DNA of 64,000 nucleotides from Lentinus brumalis (Eukaryota > Basidiomycota > Agaricomycetes > Polyporales > Polyporaceae). Numbering within the stretch: position 1 is the stretch's first letter; each line of letters begins with the position of its first letter. Made by a program: the position numbers and the translations under genes. The notes beneath the pieces were generated by a model that saw nothing but the letters and a program-made list of their open reading frames with translations, was not told the origin of the DNA and ran no database searches. The stretch is from assembly GCA_001792895.1 (NCBI GenBank), contig MARA01000014.1, forward strand, positions 958,761-1,022,760, in the 5' to 3' direction. Of the stretch, positions 22,592-32,763 are shown in pieces.

Positions 22592-24761
22592 ATGCTCGTC
22601 CTCCATCCCTCCTCCCAATGCGACGTTTGCCTCGAGGGCTACTACGGATCCAAGGAGCCCGTCTCTATCGCTTGTGGGCACACGTTCTGTAACAGGTCTG
22701 TGTTCTTCGTAGACAAGCCGCCTTCGCCGCTGATAGGGCTCTGCCGTCGACAGGTGCTTGCAGTCGTTGCCAAAACCCGCTTGTCCTCTCTGCCGGAGCA
22801 GAATAGAGTCTGACGACGTCCGGCGGGTCCGCGTCGACAAGACTCATTTGCCTCCGTCAACGCCTTCGCTCTCGTTCGCCGACATCGACGCCGCCCGGAG
22901 ACTGCAAGCGCAATCGACACGCCTTGTGCTACATGGAGGCTCCACCGATGAATACCGCGAGCTCATAGGCGAGCTTGGCAGCTGGCTGGAGACGCAGCAC
23001 GCCCAGGAGGTACGTTACGTCATCTCGTTCGGGTCCCCGCGTAGCGTGCAGCACTCACCCTTCTCGTAGCACGGCGACCTGCGTGCCACACATGTCCTTC
23101 TGTGGAAGTATGGTGAGACCCAAAAGAAACTGGAGTCGCAGAAACGTCGCGTCGTGACCGCCGAGGACAAGATCGCTGTTGTAGAGCAAAACTGCTCCGA
23201 CCGCATCGCAGCCGTAGAGCAAACCTGCTCCGACCTCCAGCGGCAGATCGACGAAGAGCGAGAGCATTTGAACGCGCAGTTGCAAGAGGAACGAGAACTC
23301 TCCGCGGCGAAGTACGAGGAACTCGAGCAGAAGAGCTTCGAGGAGCGCGAGCTTCTGCTGGCTGCGGAGAGAGAGCTCGAGGAGGACAAGGCGCGATTAG
23401 CGAAGGAGTGCGAAGAGTGGAGAACGTGAGTAGTCTCTCGTCTACCTGATATCCAGCCACTGATAGGTAATCCTTAACAGCAAAGTACGCGGTTCATCCA
23501 TCTGCTTTGTTTGGCCAGTTTCACTGACCTTGCTCTTCCTCAGTGTGACCAGGTTTCGAATGAATGTCGCCGCCTTGCTGACGAGCTGGCTAAGGTTAAG
23601 CGTCATGGTTCTCCTCGATCCGACCAGTCTGGCTACTCTTATCCTTACGATAGGACGGCTGATACCATCGCCACCGAGCCCGACTATGTCGCAGACAGAG
23701 ACGCCGTCAAGGACAAGGACAAGGTCTTCCTCTTCTCCCCAGTGCCGCTCTCCCAGCCCGTCCCAGACCTACCTTCCAGCATGTCCCACTTCAACCCTCT
23801 CGCAGATGACCTCGACGACTCCTCTGATGAAGCGCTCGATAAGAGCAATTCTATGCTGAGGTCGACCTCTGCCCGCTCGATCCCTATCAAGCAACGATCG
23901 GACTCGCATCGCGACCGCGCACGGAGCAACGCATCCCTGCTCTCCCGCCCAGATCCTGACGCGATGTCCATATCGGTACCCAGGACTAACTTCGACGTAC
24001 ACATGGGCGGTTGTTCGGTTTCGCCCGACGGTCTCGCGTTCCAGTACGGCTCGCGCCCCAGGGAATCTGTTACAAACTCCCTTGAACGCCTACCCGAGAA
24101 CGCGCTCGGGCTTCGTGCCGACCTTACGCGGCCAGCCCTCACTGGAACTGAATCGGTCCGGAAACTTCATGACCTCCTCACAGACCCGCCTCGGAGCACG
24201 CCGGCGAACTCGCCTCGCAAGTCTTCGGTTTCTGACGCTGAACGCGAGCGCGCCCGCGCCCGTGCGGCGGTCCCGGGCGCCATGTCTTCCACACGTACCC
24301 CTTCGCCTGTCTCCAGCACCTCGCAGTCTTACTCCTCCTCATATATGGAGAAGGAGCACAGCTCTACGCCTCACAAGCCCAATCCGACTGCCATTTCATC
24401 CGCGAGCAGCGCAGCTGCAGAGCGCGAGCGCGCCCGTGCATCCTCGGTGAACTCGCAGAACGCACCCTCGGCGCCTGCTCCGCCATCTTCTGTGCCACCT
24501 CAATACCATGCTCCGTCCGCACCTTCCACCATTTTGCTCTCCCATATCACTGTGACGCGCGATCCACCCCTGCACGCACTGTACGCCCCACAGGTGCAGA
24601 CGCAATCCGCGCCGCGTCCCGCGCAGACGCGTAGGCAGTCGAACGATAGTCACTCTCTCTCTGGCAGTCTCTCCAAGGGTAGGGCCTCCGCTCTCGGTAT
24701 CGGTCCTCCTCAGCGCTACCCTTCGAACCTTACCCGCGCCATGCAGGGTATCCCTTCATAG
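22592..24761 (+). CDS. RING-finger coiled-coil protein, putative E3 ubiquitin ligase (copy A)
   Basis: Five exons, join(22592..22695, 22754..23009, 23070..23425, 23481..23484, 23544..24761), give 645 residues. A C3HC4 RING occupies about residues 10-50: CDVC, CGHTFC, then CLQ and CPLCR, with the first intron splitting it. Residues about 120-260 form a Glu/Arg/Leu-rich coiled coil with repeated CSDR/CSDLQ heptads. The rest is Ser/Pro-rich and disordered. RING proteins of this type are usually ubiquitin ligases; the substrate is unknown. Exon 4 must be the 4-nt micro-exon CAAA: a single intron 23426-23543 would shift the frame, whereas two introns of 55 and 59 nt keep it and yield WRTKCDQVSNECRRLADEL. 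The N-terminus closely resembles the RING gene at 29170. Confidence 0.85.
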
Positions 24762-26814
24762 CCGCATGCCATTCGCACATCTCGGGGCTGCGCCGTGCCC
24801 TCGCCGACGGTGCGTTGTGTTGACACTTAACGTTTTCTAGCGTTTCCGCCAGGCGGGCACGGCGGACTCGGACCTCGTCGTGTCCGTTCACTTATCCCGA
24901 GTCTGCTTTCTTCCGCCTTCTGGTTCTCGATTTCGTTCATCCCTCTCAGTCAGTCACTGTACTGCGGCGAGGATCTGCGCAAGACGGATTCAGACGGCGT
25001 CGACGGCTTCGGCGCGGCGCACCTACTCTCTCTTTTCTCCACTGCAACCACCTCACACAGCATACACACATCGACCCGACAACCTCTCTCATACAGTTCA
25101 ACGACCAACCGACATTGCCGAGGTGCGGAGACGCCTCGCACTCACGATCCGCGGCAGCCCTTGACGGATCCCCGCGGTGTTAACGTATACTATCTATACG
25201 ATGCACATGTACTCTCCACTCATACTTCCTCCTCCGAAGTCGCCCCCTTCCCCGGCCGCTCTTCTCACCGTCTGCACCGGTCAATGGATATCGTTTCGCA
25301 CATTTCGGTCCCAACTAACACCCACACAACATCCCCTTCCCACAAGCATGTACAATCCCGCATCTCCCCTGCATTTGTTCCGAACACTGTACAGTATCTA
25401 TGTCCACTCCGTACACTTCGTCCCGCGTCCTGCAATCGACCGCGGTTGTACCTGTATCCCACTGCTCGTCCAGACGAGTATGTCCGTAATGGCAAGCGTA
25501 TCGATATCGACTACTCCGATCGGGCCTACACGCTCACCCCGGTCCCGGCCCCGTGCACACATTGCGAGCTTGAGCGAGTTGTCCGATGAATGGGCGAACA
25601 TCTCGGAAGCTTGAAAGTTTCTTCTGCAAGCGACGAACTTGACCGGGCGCACACGCAGACCTCCGCTGATAGGACGGACGGAAGACGGTGTATCCAGGAA
25701 CACGAGGCTATTTTGCTGTCCCCGCACATCTTCGAGCCTCGAGGACACGGGCAGGTCGAGCAACTCTCGCTCCTTGACGAGAGCCTCAGAGTGTTGCAAA
25801 TTCGAAGACCCGGTCTTCATACAGTGCGTGCGTGGGCGATGCCGACCGAGGCCACTGTGGAAGTATGCAGTGTGGACCCGCGATCACCCAAGCCCGCTGG
25901 ACGGTGGCAATCTCGCTGAGACTAGATGGGAGACTGCTAAAACAGACGCGTTAATGAACGTCTTCCTGCGGAGGCCGCATTTTCCAGCATTCGAGACGTC
26001 CAAGCGGTCCACACGCGTGCCCTCGTTGCGCTTCCGCCCGTGCGTCTGGTTGGGGTACTTCCGTTATCCCTATCAACCTTCGCACCGGACATCCAGATCC
26101 TTGGGTTGAGAGGAGGTAGGCGAGACGGACGGCGCTGAGAATTCCAACGGCGTGGTGGAGGAAGTATTCTGGATGGGCATGAGGATTTAATATACGAGAC
26201 GTGGGCGTGAAGCGCGATTTTGGGGCGTTCGAATACCGGATATCGTGTCGTGCCGACGATCTCCGTGTCGTAGAGCTACCGCAGAGAAAGAGCTAGCATG
26301 CTGCATAGAACGGCCGTTCGGGACTCAAAGGCGAGATTGTGACGGGTCAGATGTGCGGAAGTCCTTGTGTCGTGGCAGAAGCCCACTGGCACGACGAGCT
26401 GCGGTATGTTTGGACCGCAACAGGCTTCCGAAGATTCAGCGACGCACATGCAAGGTGAGTGGACGTACCGCAGACCTACACGTTGTAGCCAAGACTGGAT
26501 CCGAGCTGCACACATTGCTACACCTACTCGGCTTCTGAGCTTCGGCGCAGCTTCAGGCTTTGGGGTGCGGCAGGCAGGGGCAAAGGTCGAGAACAACGCC
26601 ATGAATAAGATAGATAGTATGCGAGGCTCATGCGAGCAGTTTTGATACAACGGACGTGTCGTACCGGTTGTCTCCCCGCCGGGTATGGAAAGGGGAGAGA
26701 ATATTAACACGCGGGGCAAGGCGGTCCCTCCTGTCCGTGAATAGCACTCAATGAAACCAACTCCACAGCCAACCCCGAAGCATGCCGATGGATCGAAACC
26801 ATGCATACGAGGGT
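24762..26814. other. Gene-poor 2-kb interval
   Basis: This holds the 3' region of RING copy A and of the Sec61-beta gene, which converge here. A 156-codon frame (25639-26109) and a 140-codon minus frame (25398-25820) were inspected; neither shows a known motif or plausible splice partners. Nothing else is supportable. Confidence 0.4.
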
Positions 26815-27315
26815 TTATTTCGTGAACGCACGGATAATCTTGGCGGAGATGTGAAGGAAGAAGATGGACGCAATGAAGGAGAGGGATAGGACCAGGACGA
26901 TGAAAGGGTCACTGGATAAGAATCGCGTTGAGCATGCTTGCAAAACAATTGGATGCGCGAGGATTCTGAGGGACGAACGAGGTGACTGGGGTACGTACAC
27001 TCGAAGTCCTGGTGAGTCGTCCGTGTACAACTTGAGCATGGTGTTCGATGAACCGCCGGCACCCGCAGCGCGTGTAGAGTTGGGCTTCGAAACCTGCGAG
27101 CCAGCCGCTCTCCGCCTATGAAAAGAGCCCAAAGAGCTGTATTCAAACACTGAGCCTGTCGGTCACAAACGTGTGTTCGCACCGAATCTGAGCACCCGGA
27201 GGCTTCGCGACACCGCTGGGGTCTTGGGGCGGGATGAATCAGAGTCAGACTGCATGTGCACAATATGTCAGTAATTCCGCGAGAAGAACGCGACGGTTTG
27301 CGGGCGACATACCAT
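26815..27315 (-). CDS. SBH1: Sec61 translocon beta subunit
   Basis: Four coding exons, complement(join(26815..26911, 26999..27115, 27167..27249, 27313..27315)), give 99 residues. The first coding exon is just the ATG, followed directly by a GTATGT donor. The protein has a Ser/Pro-rich cytosolic N-terminus (MSDSDSSRPKTPAV), the conserved GGSSNTMLKLYTDDSPGLRV stretch before the membrane, and a single C-terminal anchor ending IFFLHISAKIIRAFTK. It is a tail-anchored component of the ER Sec61 channel. The second intron (27110-27166 on the minus strand) was placed by phase and typical length; its GTGACC donor is weak, so that junction is less certain. The gene is divergent from the VAMP7-like gene over 238 bp. 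Confidence 0.88.
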
Positions 27316-27553
27316 GATGGAGGTGAGTGGGGAAGGGGACGTGTGCTGGCAACTCACCTCAGCCTGCGAGCTTAGCTGCTGTCCACGTGGAACTTCGGGC
27401 GTGACGGCGGCGTGATTGTGTTACGGCGCTACTGAGCTTCTGTGACGGTGACGTACTTGGTAGTAACGGCGCGCTCGGGTCGGTCGCTGGGGCGCTGCGC
27501 AGGCCCGCGGCTTGCCTCATAACCACCACTATCCTCCGCACGTCAGGATCGCC
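27316..27553. promoter_or_regulatory. Bidirectional promoter, Sec61-beta / VAMP7-like R-SNARE
   Basis: Only 238 bp separate the divergent start codons at 27315 (minus) and 27554 (plus), so both genes must use this interval. It is GC-rich with repeated GTGACGG-type words (27402-27455). No clear TATA box is visible. Both genes serve the secretory membrane system, which makes co-expression plausible but unproven. Confidence 0.55.
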
Positions 27554-28645
27554 ATGTCTCTAGTGAGTTGTCTGCCTGAACTTGGGACTGTTACTTACGC
27601 CGCTTTTGCAGATTCACGCGCTTGTAGCCAGGGGATCCACCATCTTGGCCGAACACCAGGCCGGTTCACGGGACTTCTCACAAGGTGAGTTACAGCTCTC
27701 CGCCGCCGACCCTCTCTATCATCACACAGAGACCATGCAAGTGCGTGTTTGACTTGATCTCCTGTGAAATGAGCTACGCCTCGGATCTGGCCTCAGATAG
27801 GGCGCAGTTGTGAGGCTCGGAGATACAGGGAACGACCCCGTCTCAGAGTGCGGACTCGGACTCGCTGGGCCGTGTCATTGCGTCTACCTAAGCTCATTGT
27901 ACGCATGCTTTCGAACCGCCACAATCTAACGGATATTATGATCTAGCTACCCAGACCATACTGTCCAAGATACCACCTAATAACAGCAAACTCACCTATG
28001 TCTGGGAGCAATATTTGTTCCACTACGTCTCGGATGGCGGATTCACCTACTTGGTAATGGCTGACGATGCTGCAGGACGGTGAGTGTCGAGTTGCGAGAT
28101 CCTGGTCAACCCAGCTCATCTTGCTCTGCGGCCAGACGAATGCCCTTCACGTTCCTTGCGGAGTTGCAGCAGAAGTTCACTTCACAACCCTCCGCGTCCT
28201 CCTCGTCACTCTCCGATCCTCCTGCATATTCCCTGCAAGGTTCTTTTGGGCCTGTCATTGCACAGCTCATGACGCAGTACAATACCAACCCACCCACGGA
28301 TGAGCTCTCGCGGGCGCAGACCGAGCTTGCGCAAGTGAAGGACATCATGGTTCAGAACGTCGAGCAAATCCTGTCAAGAGGCGAGCGTATCGAGCTCTTG
28401 GTTGACAAGACAGACACCATGGCGAGCCAAGCAACAGCTTTCAGGAGAGGCGCTAGGACCGTGCGCCGCAGCATGTGGTGGAAGAACACGCGGATCCTGG
28501 CGCTGAGCATCGTAGTGGCTCTGGTGAGTCTGTCTAAAGTTTGTATTGTTTCCCAGCTTATCAGGCTTCCGATGGACATCAGGTGCTTCTGTGGGTCATG
28601 GCAGCCCAATTCTGTGGGGCAGGGCTGAACCACTGCGGAGCTTAG
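27554..28645 (+). CDS. VAMP7-like longin R-SNARE
   Basis: Five exons, join(27554..27562, 27612..27684, 27947..28079, 28136..28523, 28583..28645), give 221 residues. The first coding exon is 9 nt (Met-Ser-Leu). The longin domain covers about residues 1-105 (IHALVARGSTILAEHQAG, TYVWEQYLFHYVSDGGFTYL). The R-SNARE motif (about 120-185) has the zero-layer arginine in LSRGERIELL, then ATAFRRGARTVRRSMWWKN and a C-terminal membrane anchor. The family mediates fusion with vacuole/lysosome and endosomes; among fungi the closest functional class is Nyv1/VAMP7. The second intron is long (27685-27946, 262 nt), but the flanking residues join as the family expects. Confidence 0.9.
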
Positions 28646-29169
28646 GTATATATACGACGATGCTCTTCTGGTTGACACCCTGTTCCGCGTTGCCCACTAT
28701 GCTCTACACTCTCCATTTGGATTACTCTTCAACAACTGTATGCTAGCCTGTCCCTTCTCCCCCTATACTTCCCATTACTTACCCCACGTGTATTCTACTA
28801 TCGATCTCCCGGTCGATCGTTTCTGTCGGTATACGATTATGCGGCAAGTGGCGCGTCATTACGCCGTCCTACGTCCACAAACACGATCGAAAGGTATTTC
28901 TGCGCACGTACGTACAGAGCGCGCCGCACGACAGCTTTTCTTCTGCATCAGTCGCGTGAATCCCAGGTAAGTTGGATTTGGGCGCGGAGGCAGGGCAGGG
29001 GCGCTGCACTTGCCCAATTGGGCCGCCGTGCGAGTCAAGGCCATCACAACAACACCACCGCCAAAACCCGCATACACCCACCTCTGTTCCCTTCCCACCA
29101 TCTCCTGCTCCTCACGAACAAAACATACGCTTCGACGCCGACGTGGCCGTCCACGGCGAGAGAGCCGTG
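28646..29169. promoter_or_regulatory. Upstream region of RING copy B
   Basis: This 524-bp tandem intergenic interval lies between the VAMP7-like stop and the RING start at 29170. ACAACAACACCACC-type repeats lie near 29046-29060. Overlapping ORFs here read into the RING exon in other frames and are shadows. Confidence 0.4.
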
Positions 29170-32100
29170 ATGCTCGTCGTGCACCCGTCTTCCCAGTGCG
29201 ACGTCTGCCTCGATCCGTACACCTGGACCTTGCCCGCAAAAACCCCACACGCGATCCAGTGCGGACATATCTTCTGCTACGAGTACGTATTGACCTCCGC
29301 CCCACCTCTATCCCAGGATGGAGTGGGACACTAATGGCTGTCCTCTGCTGCGTTCATTCCGTCATTGAACTCATGATGCGTTCGTTCTAGCTGCCTGAGG
29401 TCAACACACCCGAGCAACTGCCCCATGTGCCGCAAGGCATTCAACCCGGAGCGTATCAAGAAGTTGCACGTCGACAGGGCTCCTGGAGAAACTGGTGCCG
29501 CTAATTCGGGACACATGGCGGAGGAGGACGACTTGTTGAGGCGTGTAGGATTGCTCTTCGCGGAGGACGCGCAACAAGAGGACATCAACGAGCTCCAAGT
29601 CGAAGTCGAACAGTTTCTCGGACCAAACCCGGGCAACACGGTGAGTATTTCCGCTTTCATAGATTGACAGCTGGCATTGAGCTGTGTATCCCACACCAGC
29701 ATATAGCTCTTCAAAACGCCATACGTGCATTGCACCAGTACAAGGATATGATTCTGCGGAGAATCGCGGACCACAACACGATCAGGGCTCTCCAAGCCCA
29801 ATCCAGGCGACATGCCGACGTCAATGAGCATGAGACCCAAGTCAGCGGCGCAGTCGAGACCGGCTTGCTGCAGAAAGTTGAGGAACTAGCCCAGGAGAAC
29901 GCTCGTATGCGCGCGGAACTGGATCGTTACACGACGCTCCCGAACCCTCTTCCTCGCCCGCCGGAGCACATCCCACTCGTCACCAGCATGACCCGCGAGC
30001 ACGTTACGCCAAGTGTGCATTCGACCCAGCACGTTCTCTCGCAGCTCGGGTTCGGGCCACCTCCCGTCGCTCCCGAGGCTGCACCGTCGGCTCAGTCGCG
30101 GAGCAGTTCGGGAAGCTCACGGGCACGTGCGCCTTCGGTTCACTTCGACAATACCGCACCTGGAAGAGATCGTGATCCCCGCTCAAAATACGTGGTCACC
30201 GCCGACGGGGAGCAGCTGCGTCAAGAGAGGACTAAACGTCCCCACCTCGTCGTGCCCGGTGCGCCCCCTTCCCAGAAGGTCATCCCGCCTCGTCTAACGG
30301 ATGGAGACTCAGATGGCACGCCTCGCCCGCCGCCCGCCCCGGTCGCACCAGGCCGGGCCTACTTCCCTCCTCATCTCCAGCGATACGCGCCGAAAGATAC
30401 TTCACCGTGTGTCTGGGTCGGCGACCCAGATACTCCTCGTGAGATCTTGCCCACAGAAGTACCACTCGAGTCTCTGGCTCCCCAGTTCCACCAGGGGAGT
30501 TCATCTTATCCTATGCAAGGCACCCCTACTGGTTTGTCAGCACCGCCGCCCGTTATCCCTCCTCCCCCACCCGGTTTTGTCGTCCCACACACGCCGGCTC
30601 AGACGAGCACAGCCCAATTACCTTTGGACCTCGATCGGGTACAGTGGGATATCCGCCCTGCCCACACGGAAGGCTATGTCCCCGCAAACATTCCTAGTGT
30701 AGGTGGCATTGTCTGGATTGCGGAGGCTCAAGCTAGGCAACTCCGAATCAGGCCCAGAGGCTACGATCGTAGCAAATATTACGTGGTCGCAAGGGAAACC
30801 TCGCAACTTGAAGATCGCGACCGTGCACCACCTCAAGCGAACCCGTTGCAACTGAGCGGTATTCCGCAGGTTCCCGTTGCGGGCCCGAGCAGCAGCGTCA
30901 GTCAGCATGGGCAGTACGATCCTCTCCCTGGCACGTCCACTGCTGTTTCGACGCTCTTCCAGGATGCTACTATGTCCTCAAGGCGCACGGATGCATCGTC
31001 TGCTTCATCTTCGAGCATCTCACTTAGCAGTATCGACATACTCGCCGGTCCCGTGGCGCAAGGTTCTCGCTCTGCCCGGAGTGCAGCCTCTGGTCGCAGC
31101 CACCGCGATGATCTGGGGCTGAACCTCGCCACGTTGCCAGACCCGAGACGTTCGGCAGGAGGTCGGGTACAAGAGGAGCCAGAAGGCCAGCCTTCCCCAG
31201 CTTCGTCCTGGGGCACGAGTCGCGCCAGGTCGTCCAGGAACTCGAGTCTTGGCAATCTTAACCTCCACAACTTCCCTGCGCAGCCAATCCCTCACCAGAG
31301 AGAGTCCCTTGAACAGCTCCCCGTGGGCGAGCTCAACGGCGGCCCTGTTGTTCTCAACGAGATGATGACGCCCAGGCAGGGCACGTCGCTCTTCGGAGAT
31401 AGCATGTCCGTGTCTGGTCGCTCCGATCCCGCACAAGCCTCGGGGCTTCTGCTCAACCCCAGCGCCGGCAGCTCTCGCCAGGTCGTGTCAAGCTTGCAGG
31501 ATCTCGAGGACGTGAACAGGTCCTTGATGCAGCTTCCGGGCTCTCAGGAGAGAGAACCGGAGTCTCGTCGCAGCTCACGCCCGTCGACCCGCCACTCACG
31601 CCACCGCTCCATCTCCGAAGACGAGGGAGAGAGCCTGGTAGGCCCGCGGACTGGCCTCACCCTCTACGCCTCTCGCCCGGGCACCAACTACGCGAGCAGG
31701 CACGCTTCGGGTGGGCCCTCCCCACCCGCTCAGTCGCGGCCTCGTAGCGGCGCGTCTTCCCGCTCGCATGCTGAGAGTGCACACAGCTCTCACAGTCATC
31801 ACAGCTCCTACAGCGGTCACAGCAACCAGAGTGCTCACACGTCGAACTCGCACAGGTCGAATGATCACCACGGCCGTGCCCGCCGGGGCTCGACGGCGTC
31901 CGCGCTCGACAGCTACCGCGAGCGTGACCCTGAGCCAGCGGCATGGACCACTGCCCCGTCCGACATGCAGCCGTACGGTTCGTCTCGCAGCCAATACAGT
32001 TCCGACTCGAGGGCGCAGAAGAGCCACGAGTCTATTCCCCGTGCCATGGATGGCCTCGGCAGTGGTCATGCGAGCTCGGGCTCTCTTGGGCTCACCTTCG

Positions 32101-32237
32101 AGGCTCCGAGCACGTCCTCCGCGGTCACCGGCACCGGAGAGCAGGCGGCTGGCATTCACGCTCCGCGTCCCGTCAACGGTCGTCGCTCTAGCTTTTTCGG
32201 CGCCAGCGCCGCATGGAATGGTAGGAGCGGCCACTGA
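29170..32237 (+). CDS. RING-finger protein, putative E3 ubiquitin ligase (copy B)
   Basis: Three exons, join(29170..29282, 29391..29640, 29700..32237), give 966 residues in one consistent frame. The protein starts MLVVHPSSQCDVCL, nearly the same as copy A at 22592. It carries a C3HC4 RING (CDVC, CGHIFC, CLR, CPMCR) interrupted by the first intron at the equivalent place. A helical segment follows (about residues 60-190, including HTQVSG-like and VEELAQENARMRAELDRY parts). The tail is about 750 residues, Ser/Pro/Arg-rich and disordered, with His/Ser repeats near the end (SSHSHHSSYSGHSNQS). It was probably produced by duplication of, or with, copy A. A ubiquitin-ligase role is a family inference. 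Confidence 0.85.
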
Positions 32238-32763
32238 AGCTTGGGTACCCCCCCCCCCCCGCGCATCAACAAACTTCCAAAGTATCTGTAAGGTTATTTG
32301 TTTGGTATCATTCTTATGTCGCTCCTTCGTTGCTCTTGCTTGGTTCTCTATCATCTCTTGTCTCTGTTGCTACACTTACTCGCTATCCCATCATCGTCTT
32401 GGCTTTCTTGCTCCTGTTCGCGCACTATATAGACCTCGTTAGTGGATGTCGATGCCTTGCTCCCGTTACTGTTGTTGTTGCCGTATTGTTGTAGCTGTTG
32501 TAATCGCCGGAGTCGTCTTACCCTGTTCCCCTGTACCCTACATACCTAGTCCCTCTCGGCACCCCAAGAGTACGCTATCCTGGCACGTCGCACATCCCGC
32601 CTCTGCTGCCTCACGATTTATTCTGTTCATACCATCAATCTTGCCTACGATACCACGACTACGATTTTGACGATTGCACACACATGTGTATGTACGTACT
32701 ACGAACCGAGCTCCCCCCACCGCTACATGTCCGGATCGTGGATGCTGTATTATGACATTATTG
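32238..32763. other. Convergent 3' region with C13 tract
   Basis: This interval lies between the convergent ends of RING copy B and the acyltransferase. A run of 13 C (32248-32260) follows the RING stop after GGGTA. The remainder is T-rich (TTGTTGTTGCC near 32474), compatible with 3' untranslated sequence. No gene was found. Confidence 0.5.

Noticed and set aside
23426..23543. Single 118-nt intron in RING copy A
   Set aside because: It leaves the reading frame off by one base; two introns around a 4-nt exon keep phase and give a plausible coiled coil.
31711..32442. 243-codon plus ORF and matching minus ORF
   Set aside because: Both are frame shadows of the Ser/Arg-rich tail of RING copy B.
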